Assembly: GCF_003634965.1 (NCBI RefSeq)
Contig: NZ_RBXP01000011.1
Span: 434,001-498,000, forward strand
DNA: 64,000 nucleotides
Direction of reading: 5' to 3'
DNA from: Azonexus fungiphilus
GTDB taxonomy: Bacteria > Pseudomonadota > Gammaproteobacteria > Burkholderiales > Rhodocyclaceae
Shown here: piece by piece, positions 52,436-59,371 of the stretch
Position numbering within the stretch: position 1 is the first letter of the stretch
Layout of the letters: every line of letters starts with the position of its first letter
Made by a program: the position numbers and the translations under genes
Notes under the pieces: model-generated
What the model saw: only the letters and a program-made list of their open reading frames with translations
What the model was told of the DNA's origin: nothing
Database searches by the model: none

Positions 52436-52988
52436 ATTTTTCGGGAGTTTCGCCGGGCGGCACCTGGAAGCCGGTGAACATCGAGCGGGTCTGCGTCTGC
52501 AACTGGTCCTGCATCGACTGGAACATCTTCTTCGACTGGTCCATGTAGGCGGTCATCATGTTCTGCATGGCCGGCTGCTGGAAGTTCAGGAACTGGTTCC
52601 AGAAATCCGCCTGCAGGCTCGCCGTGTCGCCGCCGCCGTACATGCTGCGCGACTGCTCCTGCAGTTTCTGCTGGAAATCGACGAAGGTCTTCATGTTGTT
52701 CTCGAGGTACTTGCCGAGCATGTTCTGCGACGTGCTGCCGTAGAAGCGGATGAAGCCGGACAGCAGCTCGCAGGAGAACAGCGGGACACCGCCGGTTTCT
52801 TCCTCGAGGATGATCTGGAGCAGGATGCTGCGGGTCAGGTCTTCGCCGGTCTTGGCATCGACGACCTTGAAGATCTCGAACTTGAGTACCAGCTCCTTGA
52901 CGTCCCCCAGCGTGATGTAGGCGCTCGTCTTGGTGTCGTACAGGCGGCGATTGGGGTATTTCTTGATCAGGCGAACCGTGTCGGACAT
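52434..52988 (-). CDS. phaR: Polyhydroxyalkanoate synthesis regulator PhaR
   Basis: 184 residues. The N-terminal DNA/PHB-binding domain has the family signature RLIKKYPNRRLYDTKTSAYITL at residues 6-27 (here split only for description), followed by PHB accumulation regulatory repeats (SILLQIILEEETGGVPLFS) and a Gln/Met-rich C-terminus. PhaR represses phasin and its own gene and is released by binding nascent PHB granules. Its position after phaB supports the call. A TATAAT-type promoter and a TGCAGCGCA site lie just upstream. Confidence 0.95.
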   Translation of the reverse strand: MSDTVRLIKKYPNRRLYDTKTSAYITLGDVKELVLKFEIFKVVDAKTGEDLTRSILLQIILEEETGGVPLFSCELLSGFIRFYGSTSQNMLGKYLENNMKTFVDFQQKLQEQSRSMYGGGDTASLQADFWNQFLNFQQPAMQNMMTAYMDQSKKMFQSMQDQLQTQTRSMFTGFQVPPGETPEK

Positions 52989-53014
52989 GCTGCGGGCCTC
53001 AAGACTGGTTTATG

Positions 53015-53031
53015 TGCAGCGCAACATTATA
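53015..53031 (-). promoter_or_regulatory. phaR promoter -10 element and TGCAGCGCA candidate PhaR operator
   Basis: On the minus strand TATAAT lies at 53031-53026. A TGC-N3-GCA sequence (TGCAGCGCA, 53015-53023) lies just downstream, around the expected start of transcription. PhaR proteins of other bacteria recognise TGC-rich, GCA-containing sequences and repress themselves. The overlap fits autorepression, but this is inference. Confidence 0.5.
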
Positions 53032-53116
53032 GCCGAAAAGACGCCTGCCCAATGGCGCCGCATCATGGTGCATCGCAAAACTGACGGTCAACCCGAGATT
53101 TCGGCCAAAAATGCAA

Positions 53117-53137
53117 AAGCCCGGGAATCCCGGGCTT
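53117..53137 (-). terminator. Terminator after the distal phaB gene
   Basis: AAGCCCGGG (53117-53125) pairs with CCCGGGCTT (53129-53137) around AAT. On the minus strand it is followed by TTTTGCATTTTT. It ends the phaC-phaB-phaB transcript before phaR. A TGACGGTCAACC motif copy is at 53082-53093. Confidence 0.82.
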
Positions 53138-53188
53138 CTGCGACAGGCTTCAGGCAGCGGCAGCAAGCGCCGCCCTGCCATGGCCGGA

Positions 53189-53932
53189 TTACTGGTAGTA
53201 CAGACCGCCGTTGACGTTGATCGTTGCGCCGGTGGTGAAGCCGGACAGCTCGTCGGACAGGTAGGCGCAGGCGAAGCCGATTTCTTCCGGCTTGGCCAGG
53301 CGCTTCATCGGCACCGAAGCGACGATGGTTTCCAGGACTTCCGGCTTGATCGCCATGACCATCTTGGTCGCCACGTAGCCCGGGGCGATCGCGTTGACCG
53401 TGACACCCTTGGCGGCCAGTTCGGCAGCCAGCGCCTTGGTGAAGCCGATGACGCCGGCCTTGGCGGCCGAGTAGTTGGTCTGGCCAGCCTGGCCCTTGAC
53501 GCCATTGACCGAGGAGATGTTGATGATGCGACCCCAGCCGCGTTCGGCCATCTTGGCGGAAACCTGCTTGGTCATGTTGAACAGCGAGGTCAGGTTGGTC
53601 GAGATGACGGCATCCCAACCATCCTTTTCCAGCTTGGCGAACATGCGGTCGCGGGTGATGCCGGCGTTGTTGATCAGGATGTCGACCTGGCCGCAAGCGG
53701 CTTCGGCATCGGCGACCATCTTCTGGCAGTCTTCGAGGACGGAAACGTCACCGGCGACGCAGACGAAGTCGTTGTAGCCGGCGGCGGACATTTCGGCCAG
53801 CCAGGCATCCTTGTTGTCGAATTGCGGGTGATAGGCGGCAACCACCTTGTGGCCGGCCTTGGCCAGTTGCTGGCAGATTGCGGTACCGAGACCGCCCATT
53901 GCACCGGTGACGAGAGCGACACGTTGCGTCAT
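53189..53932 (-). CDS. phaB: Acetoacetyl-CoA reductase PhaB (distal copy)
   Basis: 247-residue NADPH-dependent SDR that makes (R)-3-hydroxybutyryl-CoA for PHB synthesis. Cofactor motif VTGAMGGLGTAICQQL at about residue 8; NNAGITRDRMF near residue 90; catalytic Ser in ISSVNGVKGQAGQTNYSAAKAG with Tyr-x-x-x-Lys (about residues 141-160). The motif GGLGTAI and VNGVKGQ(A/F)GQTNYSAAKAG is PhaB-specific. It is a paralogue of the gene immediately upstream (53978-54718), separated by 45 bases. Confidence 0.92.
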   Translation of the reverse strand: MTQRVALVTGAMGGLGTAICQQLAKAGHKVVAAYHPQFDNKDAWLAEMSAAGYNDFVCVAGDVSVLEDCQKMVADAEAACGQVDILINNAGITRDRMFAKLEKDGWDAVISTNLTSLFNMTKQVSAKMAERGWGRIINISSVNGVKGQAGQTNYSAAKAGVIGFTKALAAELAAKGVTVNAIAPGYVATKMVMAIKPEVLETIVASVPMKRLAKPEEIGFACAYLSDELSGFTTGATINVNGGLYYQ

Positions 53933-53977
53933 AACTGTTCCTTCCTTGTTGATAAAGCGGGTAAAAAAATACGCCGG

Positions 53978-54718
53978 TCAGAACATGTGCTGACCGCCGT
54001 TGATGGAAATATTGGCCCCGGTGACGAACGCCGCTTCATCGGAAGCGAGATAGGCGACGAGGCCGGCGATTTCTTCGGGCTTGCCCAGGCGGCTGACCGG
54101 AATCTGCGGCAGGATCTTGGTATCGAGAATCTCCTGCGGGATCGCGGTGACCATCTTGGTGCCAATATAACCCGGCGAAATGGTATTTACCGTGACACCC
54201 TGGCGGGCGACTTCCAGGGCCAGCGCCTTGGTGAAACCATGCATGCCGGCCTTCGCGGCCGAATAGTTGGTCTGGCCGAAGGCGCCCTTCTGGCCGTTGA
54301 CCGAGGCAACGTTGATAACGCGGCCCCACTTGCGTTCGACCATGCCGTCCATGACCTGCTTGGTCATGTTGAAGACCGAGTCGAGGTTGGTGCGGATGAC
54401 CGCATCCCAGTCGGCCTTGGTCATCTTCTTGAACGTCATGTCGCGGGTGATGCCGGCGTTGTTGACCAGCACGTCGATCGGCCCGACCTCGCGGCTGACC
54501 GTATCGACACAGGCCTTCGCCGAATCGAAATCGGTGACGTCGCAGGGATAGGCCTTGAAGCCGTAGCCCATGTTGTTCATGTTCTTCAGCCACTCGTCCA
54601 CCTTGGCGTTGCCGGGCGAATGGGTGGTCACCACCTTGTAGCCGAGCGCCGCCATCTTGATGCAGATGGCTTCGCCGAGGCCGCCCATGCCGCCGGTAAT
54701 CAATGCAACTCGCAACAT
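53978..54718 (-). CDS. phaB: Acetoacetyl-CoA reductase PhaB (proximal copy)
   Basis: 246 residues from the ATG at 54718, preceded by GGAGGAGA. Same motifs as its neighbour: ITGGMGGLGEAICIKM, NNAGITRDMTF and ASVNGQKGAFGQTNYSAAKAG, then GFTKALALEVARQGVTVNTISPGYIGT. The two copies are clearly similar but differ throughout, so they are an old tandem duplication rather than a recent one. They may differ in chain-length or cofactor preference. It lies 26 bases after phaC. No phaA thiolase is present in the window. Confidence 0.93.
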   Translation of the reverse strand: MLRVALITGGMGGLGEAICIKMAALGYKVVTTHSPGNAKVDEWLKNMNNMGYGFKAYPCDVTDFDSAKACVDTVSREVGPIDVLVNNAGITRDMTFKKMTKADWDAVIRTNLDSVFNMTKQVMDGMVERKWGRVINVASVNGQKGAFGQTNYSAAKAGMHGFTKALALEVARQGVTVNTISPGYIGTKMVTAIPQEILDTKILPQIPVSRLGKPEEIAGLVAYLASDEAAFVTGANISINGGQHMF

Positions 54719-54744
54719 CGTCTTCTCCTCCGGTTGTTGTTGGA

Positions 54745-56475
54745 TCAGACCGCACGTTCCCTGACGTAACGGCCCGGAGCCGGCTCGATGGCTTTGTATT
54801 TGGTATTGCCGATCTTGCGCGCGGCGCGCTGTTCTCCGGAGTGCTGCTGCAGCCAGGCCGACCAGTCGGTCCACCAGCTGCCCTTGTGCTCGGTCGCGGC
54901 GGCCAGCCAGCCGTCGGCGTCGGTCTTGACGTCGTCGTTGGTCCAGTAGCTGCGCTTGTTCTTGCTGGCAGGGTTGATGACGCCGGCGATATGGCCCGAG
55001 GCGCCGAGGACGAAGCGCGTCCGGCCACCGAGGATGCGGGTGCTCTGGTAAGCCGACTGCCACGGGACGATGTGGTCCTCGCGCGTCGCCAGGATGTACA
55101 CCGGCATCTCGAGCTTGCCGAGATCGACCTTCTCGCCGCACATGCTCAGCTTGCCGGGCAGGCGCAGCTTGTTTTCCAGGTACATGTTGCGCATGTACCA
55201 GCAGGCGAACGGCCCCGGCAGGTTGGTCGAGTCGGAGTTCCAGTAGAGCAGGTCGAAGGCCTGCGGCTTCTGGCCCTTGAGGTAGTTGTTCTGGACGTAG
55301 TTCCAGACCAGGTCGTTGGCGCGCAGGAAGGAAAAGGTGTTCTGCAGGTCGCGCGCCGGCAGCAGGCCGCCCTGGCCGATCGTCGCTTCCCGGGCGGCGA
55401 GGCCCTGCTCGTCGATGAACAGACCGATCTCGCCGGTATCGGAGAAATCGAGCAGCGTGGTCAGCAGCGTCAGCGAAGCGACGCAGTCGTCGCCGCGCGC
55501 CTTGAGCACCGCCAGCGCCGAACTCAGGATGGTGCCGCCGACGCAGAAACCGAGGGCATTCACCTGCTTGGCCCGGGTGATCTCGCGGATCACGGTCAAC
55601 GCCGCAATCGGGCCATTTTCCAGGTAGTCGTCCCAGCCGAGATGCCCCTGCGCTTCCTGCGGGTTGCGCCAGGACACCAGGAACACGGTATTGCCCTGCT
55701 CGACCATGAAGCGGATCAGCGAGTTGTCCGGCTGCAGGTCCATGATGTAGAACTTGTTGATGCACGGCGGCACCACCATCAGCGGCCGCGCGCCGACCTT
55801 GGCGGTGAGCGGCGCATACTGGATCAGCTGCATCACGGCGTTCTCGTAGACGACGGCGCCTTCGGTGGTGGCGATGTTCTTGCCGATCTCGAAGACCGAC
55901 TCGTCGGTCATCGAGATGCGCCCCCTCTCGAAGTCGCGGATCAGGTTGTTGATCCCGTCGGTGATGCTCTGACCCTTGGTTTCCAGCGCCAGCTTGACGA
56001 ATTCCGGATTGGTCGCGGCGAAGTTGGTCGGCGCCATCGCGTCGGCCACTTGGCGCGCCAGGAAACGCATCTTTTCCCGCGCCTTCTCGTCCTGGGCCGG
56101 CAGCGCCTCGACCATTTCCTTGAGATAGCGGACGTTGAGCAGGTAGGCCTGGTGCAGGTAATCGTAGATCGGGCTGTCGCGCCATTCGGCGGCGGCGAAG
56201 CGGCGGTCGCCCGGCTCCGGCTCGACCTTGAACGATTGCGGCTCGCCCTTCTGCTTGGCCAGCATCGACTGCCACAGCGACATCTGCTGGTCCATGAACT
56301 GCTTCTGCAGCGCCGTCAGCGCCTGCGGATCGGCCACCGGCGGCGGCATGTTGCCGAGCGCCGCACCGTTCTTGCCAAGGTAATCCATGAATTGCTGGGC
56401 CATGTTCTGCCCGGCCTGCAGGAACTGCATCGCGGAGCCCAGAAAAGCCTCGTTATTGTTCGATCCTTGCGCCAT
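54745..56475 (-). CDS. phaC: Class I poly(3-hydroxyalkanoate) synthase PhaC
   Basis: 576 residues from the ATG at 56475; the much longer open frame upstream is non-coding. Polymerises (R)-3-hydroxyacyl-CoA on the granule surface. The N-terminal half leads into the alpha/beta-hydrolase core: lipase-like box with catalytic Cys GFCVGGTILSSAL (about residue 302), catalytic Asp in ILATREDHIVPWQSAY near residue 457 and His in GASGHIAGVINPAS near residue 487. Length and the WRNPQEAQGHLGWDDYLENG region match class I enzymes. First gene of phaC-phaB-phaB. Confidence 0.96.
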   Translation of the reverse strand: MAQGSNNNEAFLGSAMQFLQAGQNMAQQFMDYLGKNGAALGNMPPPVADPQALTALQKQFMDQQMSLWQSMLAKQKGEPQSFKVEPEPGDRRFAAAEWRDSPIYDYLHQAYLLNVRYLKEMVEALPAQDEKAREKMRFLARQVADAMAPTNFAATNPEFVKLALETKGQSITDGINNLIRDFERGRISMTDESVFEIGKNIATTEGAVVYENAVMQLIQYAPLTAKVGARPLMVVPPCINKFYIMDLQPDNSLIRFMVEQGNTVFLVSWRNPQEAQGHLGWDDYLENGPIAALTVIREITRAKQVNALGFCVGGTILSSALAVLKARGDDCVASLTLLTTLLDFSDTGEIGLFIDEQGLAAREATIGQGGLLPARDLQNTFSFLRANDLVWNYVQNNYLKGQKPQAFDLLYWNSDSTNLPGPFACWYMRNMYLENKLRLPGKLSMCGEKVDLGKLEMPVYILATREDHIVPWQSAYQSTRILGGRTRFVLGASGHIAGVINPASKNKRSYWTNDDVKTDADGWLAAATEHKGSWWTDWSAWLQQHSGEQRAARKIGNTKYKAIEPAPGRYVRERAV

Positions 56476-56607
56476 GGAATGTTGTTCTCGCTGGTTGTCG
56501 GGGGCTAGCCGTTGGATTCTGCATACCCGCCCCGGCACTGTCAATGCATAATTACCGCCTCCGCATCCTTGCCGCCGGCGAACACCGGCGCTCCAGCAGG
56601 ACCTTCC

Positions 56608-56832
56608 ATGCCCCTCGCCATGATCATCGTCATCGGATGGCTGTATGTCACCATCCTGGTCGCCGCCAACGAAGCCAGCCTCATCGCCGGCATCCTTTCC
56701 TTCCTGTTCTACGGTGCGCTGCCCTGCGGGCTGATCCTCTACTTCGCCGGCGCGCGGGTCCGCCGCGAACGACGCCGCTACCGCGAGATGATGGCCGAGC
56801 GCGCGGCCGCCGAGGCGCCGCCGGAACAGTGA
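56608..56832 (+). CDS. Small two-helix membrane protein
   Basis: 74 residues from the ATG at 56608 (alternatively 56620). Two hydrophobic helices (AMIIVIGWLYVTILVAANEASLIAGILSFLFYG region, then ALPCGLILYFAGA) are followed by a very basic and then mixed C-terminal tail (RVRRERRRYREMMAERAAAEA). No family recognised beyond small betaproteobacterial membrane proteins. It is divergent from phaC and converges on the PgeF gene with a seven-base gap. Confidence 0.65.
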   Translation: MPLAMIIVIGWLYVTILVAANEASLIAGILSFLFYGALPCGLILYFAGARVRRERRRYREMMAERAAAEAPPEQ

Positions 56833-56839
56833 GCGGCGC

Positions 56840-57565
56840 TCAGGCCAGCCAGACCAGGCTGGCCATGCGACCGGTGACGCCGTCGCGGCGATAGGAGAAG
56901 AAGCGCTCGCGGTCGGCGTAGGTGCACTCGCCGCCGCCGTGGATGCTGTCGACACCGGCGGCGCGCAGCCGCTGCCGGGCCAGCCCGGGCAGGTCGCACA
57001 ACCACTTGCCGGCGGTGTGGGCACGGAATTCGCGGGCGGCGCCGGCGGCGTTGCCGACAAAGGCGGCGCGGACTTCGTCGCCGACTTCGAAATGTGCCGG
57101 CCCGATCGCCGGGCCGAGCCAGGCGATGACCTCGCCGGGCGCCACGCGCATCGCCGCCAGGGTGTTTTCGAGCACGCCGGCGAGCAAGCCGCGCCAGCCG
57201 GCATGGGCGGCGGCGACGACGCTGCCGGCACGGTCGCAGAAGAGCACAGGCAGGCAGTCGGCGGTCATCACCGCGCAGACGACACCCGGCTGGCGGCTGA
57301 AAGCGGCATCGGCCACGGCGGTTTTTGCCGTTTTGGCCGCGTCGACCGTCAGCGTCCCGTGCACCTGCTGCAACCACGCCGGCTCGGCCGGCAGGCGCGC
57401 GCGCAACACAGCCCGGTTGGCGGCAACCCGCGCCGGCTCGTCGCCGACGTGATCGCCGAGGTTCCAGCTGGCCCAGGGCGCCGGGCTGACGCCACCGCCG
57501 CGCAGGGTCTGCAGCGCGTGCACATTGGCCGGCGCCGGCCAGTCGGGGGTCAGGCAATCAGGCAT
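56840..57565 (-). CDS. pgeF: Peptidoglycan editing factor PgeF / multicopper-type purine nucleoside phosphorylase-like (YfiH/LACC1)
   Basis: 241 residues from the ATG at 57565, overlapping the rluD stop by eight bases. Family metal and active-site patterns: MTADCLPVLFCD near residue 102, AAHAGWRGLLAGV near residue 121, WLGPAIGPAHFEVGDEV near residue 148 and IHGGGECTYADRERFFSYRRDG near the C-terminus. YfiH-family proteins have been described as laccase-like oxidases and as purine nucleoside enzymes, and in E. coli as a peptidoglycan editing factor. The TAAKTA segment after a GTCGACCGTCA motif copy is a low-complexity insertion near residue 74. Confidence 0.9.
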   Translation of the reverse strand: MPDCLTPDWPAPANVHALQTLRGGGVSPAPWASWNLGDHVGDEPARVAANRAVLRARLPAEPAWLQQVHGTLTVDAAKTAKTAVADAAFSRQPGVVCAVMTADCLPVLFCDRAGSVVAAAHAGWRGLLAGVLENTLAAMRVAPGEVIAWLGPAIGPAHFEVGDEVRAAFVGNAAGAAREFRAHTAGKWLCDLPGLARQRLRAAGVDSIHGGGECTYADRERFFSYRRDGVTGRMASLVWLA

Positions 57566-58511
57566 AGCGCAGGGTCTCGAGCAGCTCGCGCATGTCTTCG
57601 GGGAGCGGCACCTCCCACTGCATGTGACGGCCCGAGAGCGGATGCACCAGGCCGAGCCGGGTGGCGTGCAGGGCCTGGCGGCGGAAGGCCGGCAAGCGCG
57701 GATCGTGCTTGCCGTACACCGGATCACCGACCAGCGGATGACCGATCGAGGCCATGTGCACGCGGATCTGGTGGGTACGCCCGGTCTCCAGCGCGCATTC
57801 GATGTAGCTGCAATGGGCAAAGATCTCGAGCCGCCGGTACCAGGTCAGCGCCGGCTTGCCGCCACGGCTTTCCGGGACCACCGCCATCTTGATCCGGTTG
57901 ACCGGATGCCGGCCGATCGGCGAATCGACGCCGCTGTCGCGGCGGATCTGCCCGGCAGCGATCGCCAGGTACTGGCGCTTGACGGTACGCGCCTGCAACT
58001 GGCGCACCAGGTCGGTCTGCGCCTCCAGCGTCTTGGCGACGACCAGCAGCCCGCTGGTGTCCTTGTCCAGGCGATGCACGATGCCGGCCCGCGGCACTTC
58101 GGCGATACCCGGCAGATGGTGGAGCAGCGCGTTCATCAAGGTGCCGTTGCGGTTGCCGCTGCCGGGATGGACGACCAGCCCGGCCGGCTTGTTGATGACC
58201 AGCAGCGCCTCGTCTTCGTAAATGATGTCGAGCGGGATGTCTTCCGCCTGTTCGGCGACGACGGCATCGTCGGGCAGCGCGACGAGCAGGCGCTCGCCGC
58301 CGAGAACCTTGCGCTTCGGCTCATTGACGACTTCGCCGTCGATCTCGACGCTGCCGTCGCGAATCCAGCCCTGCAGGCGATTGCGCGAATGTTGCGGGAG
58401 CATCTCGGCCAGCGCCTGGTCGAGGCGACGACCGCCGCAACTGTCGGGAACCGTCAATTGGAGCGGCTCGCTTGGGCTATAATCGCCCGAGTTTTCATAA
58501 GGATCGTTCAT
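57558..58511 (-). CDS. rluD: 23S rRNA pseudouridine synthase RluD
   Basis: 317 residues from the ATG at 58511. An N-terminal S4 RNA-binding domain (RRLDQALAEMLPQHSRNRLQGWI) precedes the catalytic domain with the Asp in GIVHRLDKDTSGLLVVAK near residue 138 and the RTHQIRVHMASIGHPLVGD block near residue 240. Length and pattern match RluD, which modifies helix 69 of 23S rRNA. Its start codon overlaps that of the divergent bamD (sequence CATG at 58509-58512), the arrangement rluD/bamD being common in proteobacteria. Confidence 0.92.
   Translation of the reverse strand: MNDPYENSGDYSPSEPLQLTVPDSCGGRRLDQALAEMLPQHSRNRLQGWIRDGSVEIDGEVVNEPKRKVLGGERLLVALPDDAVVAEQAEDIPLDIIYEDEALLVINKPAGLVVHPGSGNRNGTLMNALLHHLPGIAEVPRAGIVHRLDKDTSGLLVVAKTLEAQTDLVRQLQARTVKRQYLAIAAGQIRRDSGVDSPIGRHPVNRIKMAVVPESRGGKPALTWYRRLEIFAHCSYIECALETGRTHQIRVHMASIGHPLVGDPVYGKHDPRLPAFRRQALHATRLGLVHPLSGRHMQWEVPLPEDMRELLETLRYA
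58478..58502 (+). promoter_or_regulatory. bamD promoter -10 and Shine-Dalgarno inside rluD
   Basis: TATAAT at 58478-58483 and AAGGA at 58498-58502 lie upstream of the bamD ATG (58510), both inside the first codons of the divergent rluD gene. No convincing -35 hexamer is seen at 17 bases; CAATTG (58455-58460) is the nearest candidate. Confidence 0.55.
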
Positions 58512-59337
58512 GATGCGCAGTTTACCCGCATTCCCGGGATTCCCCGCCTGTCTTCGTTCGCTGCTCGCCGTCGTGGCGCTGGTCACCCTGGCCGCCTGCG
58601 GCAGCAATCCGAAGGAGCAGGACGAGACCGCCGGCTGGTCGGCCAACCGTCTCTACGCCGCGGCCAAGGAGGCCCAGGGCGAAGGCTCCTGGGAAACCGC
58701 CGTCAAGATGCTGGAAAAGCTCGAAGCCCGCTATCCCTACGGCCGCTTCGCGCAGCAGGCGCAACTCGAGCTCGCCTACGTCTACTGGAAGTCGAACGAG
58801 CCCGGTTCGGCACTCGCCGCCGCCGACCGCTTCATCAAGCTCCACCCGAACCATCCGGCGGTCGATTACGCGCTCTATCTCAAAGGTCTCGTCAATTTCA
58901 ACGAAGACCTCGGCCTGGTCGGCCACCTGAGCAACCAGGACCTGACCGAACGCGACCCGAAGGCGGCGCGCGAGGCCTTCGAGTCATTCAAGGAACTGGT
59001 CAACCGCTTCCCCAACAGCAAGTACGCGCCGGATTCGATCAAGCGCATGAACTACCTGGTCAATGCGCTGGCCTCGCTGGAAGTGCACGTCGCCCGCTAC
59101 TACATGAAGCGCGGTGCCTACATTGCCGCTGCCAACCGCGCCCAGGTCGCTGTCGAAACCTACGCCCAGGCGCCGGCGATCGAGGAAGCGATGTACATCC
59201 TGGTGCTGGCCTACGACAAGCTCGGCATGACCGAACTGCGCGACGACGCCGACCGCGTCTTCAAGAAGAACTTCCCGAACAGCCGCTTCCTCACCGACGG
59301 ACTGGAACGCAAGACGCCCTGGTGGCAACTCTGGTAA
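58510..59337 (+). CDS. bamD: Outer-membrane protein assembly factor BamD
   Basis: 275-residue lipoprotein of the BAM complex (start 58510 or the next codon). Signal peptide with lipobox TLAAC near residue 29. TPR-like helical repeats follow: WSANRLYAAAKEAQGEGSW, KLEARYPYGRFAQQAQLELAY (family signature), LHPNHPAVDYALYLKGLVNF and FPNSKYAPDSIKRMNYL. Length and motif order match BamD/ComL. It is divergent from rluD with overlapping start codons and is followed by a terminator. Confidence 0.95.
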   Translation: MMRSLPAFPGFPACLRSLLAVVALVTLAACGSNPKEQDETAGWSANRLYAAAKEAQGEGSWETAVKMLEKLEARYPYGRFAQQAQLELAYVYWKSNEPGSALAAADRFIKLHPNHPAVDYALYLKGLVNFNEDLGLVGHLSNQDLTERDPKAAREAFESFKELVNRFPNSKYAPDSIKRMNYLVNALASLEVHVARYYMKRGAYIAAANRAQVAVETYAQAPAIEEAMYILVLAYDKLGMTELRDDADRVFKKNFPNSRFLTDGLERKTPWWQLW

Positions 59338-59345
59338 GCCCTTGG

Positions 59346-59371
59346 AAACCCGCCGCCCGGCGGGTTTTTTT
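59346..59371 (+). terminator. Rho-independent terminator of bamD
   Basis: AAACCCGCC (59346-59354) pairs with GGCGGGTTT (59359-59367) around GCCC, followed by T residues to 59371. The stop codon of the convergent kinase gene overlaps its end. Confidence 0.88.

Noticed and set aside
52434..52988. PhaR gene as a phasin because of its Gln/Met-rich C-terminus
   Set aside because: The N-terminal KKYPNRRLYDT signature is diagnostic of the PhaR regulator.
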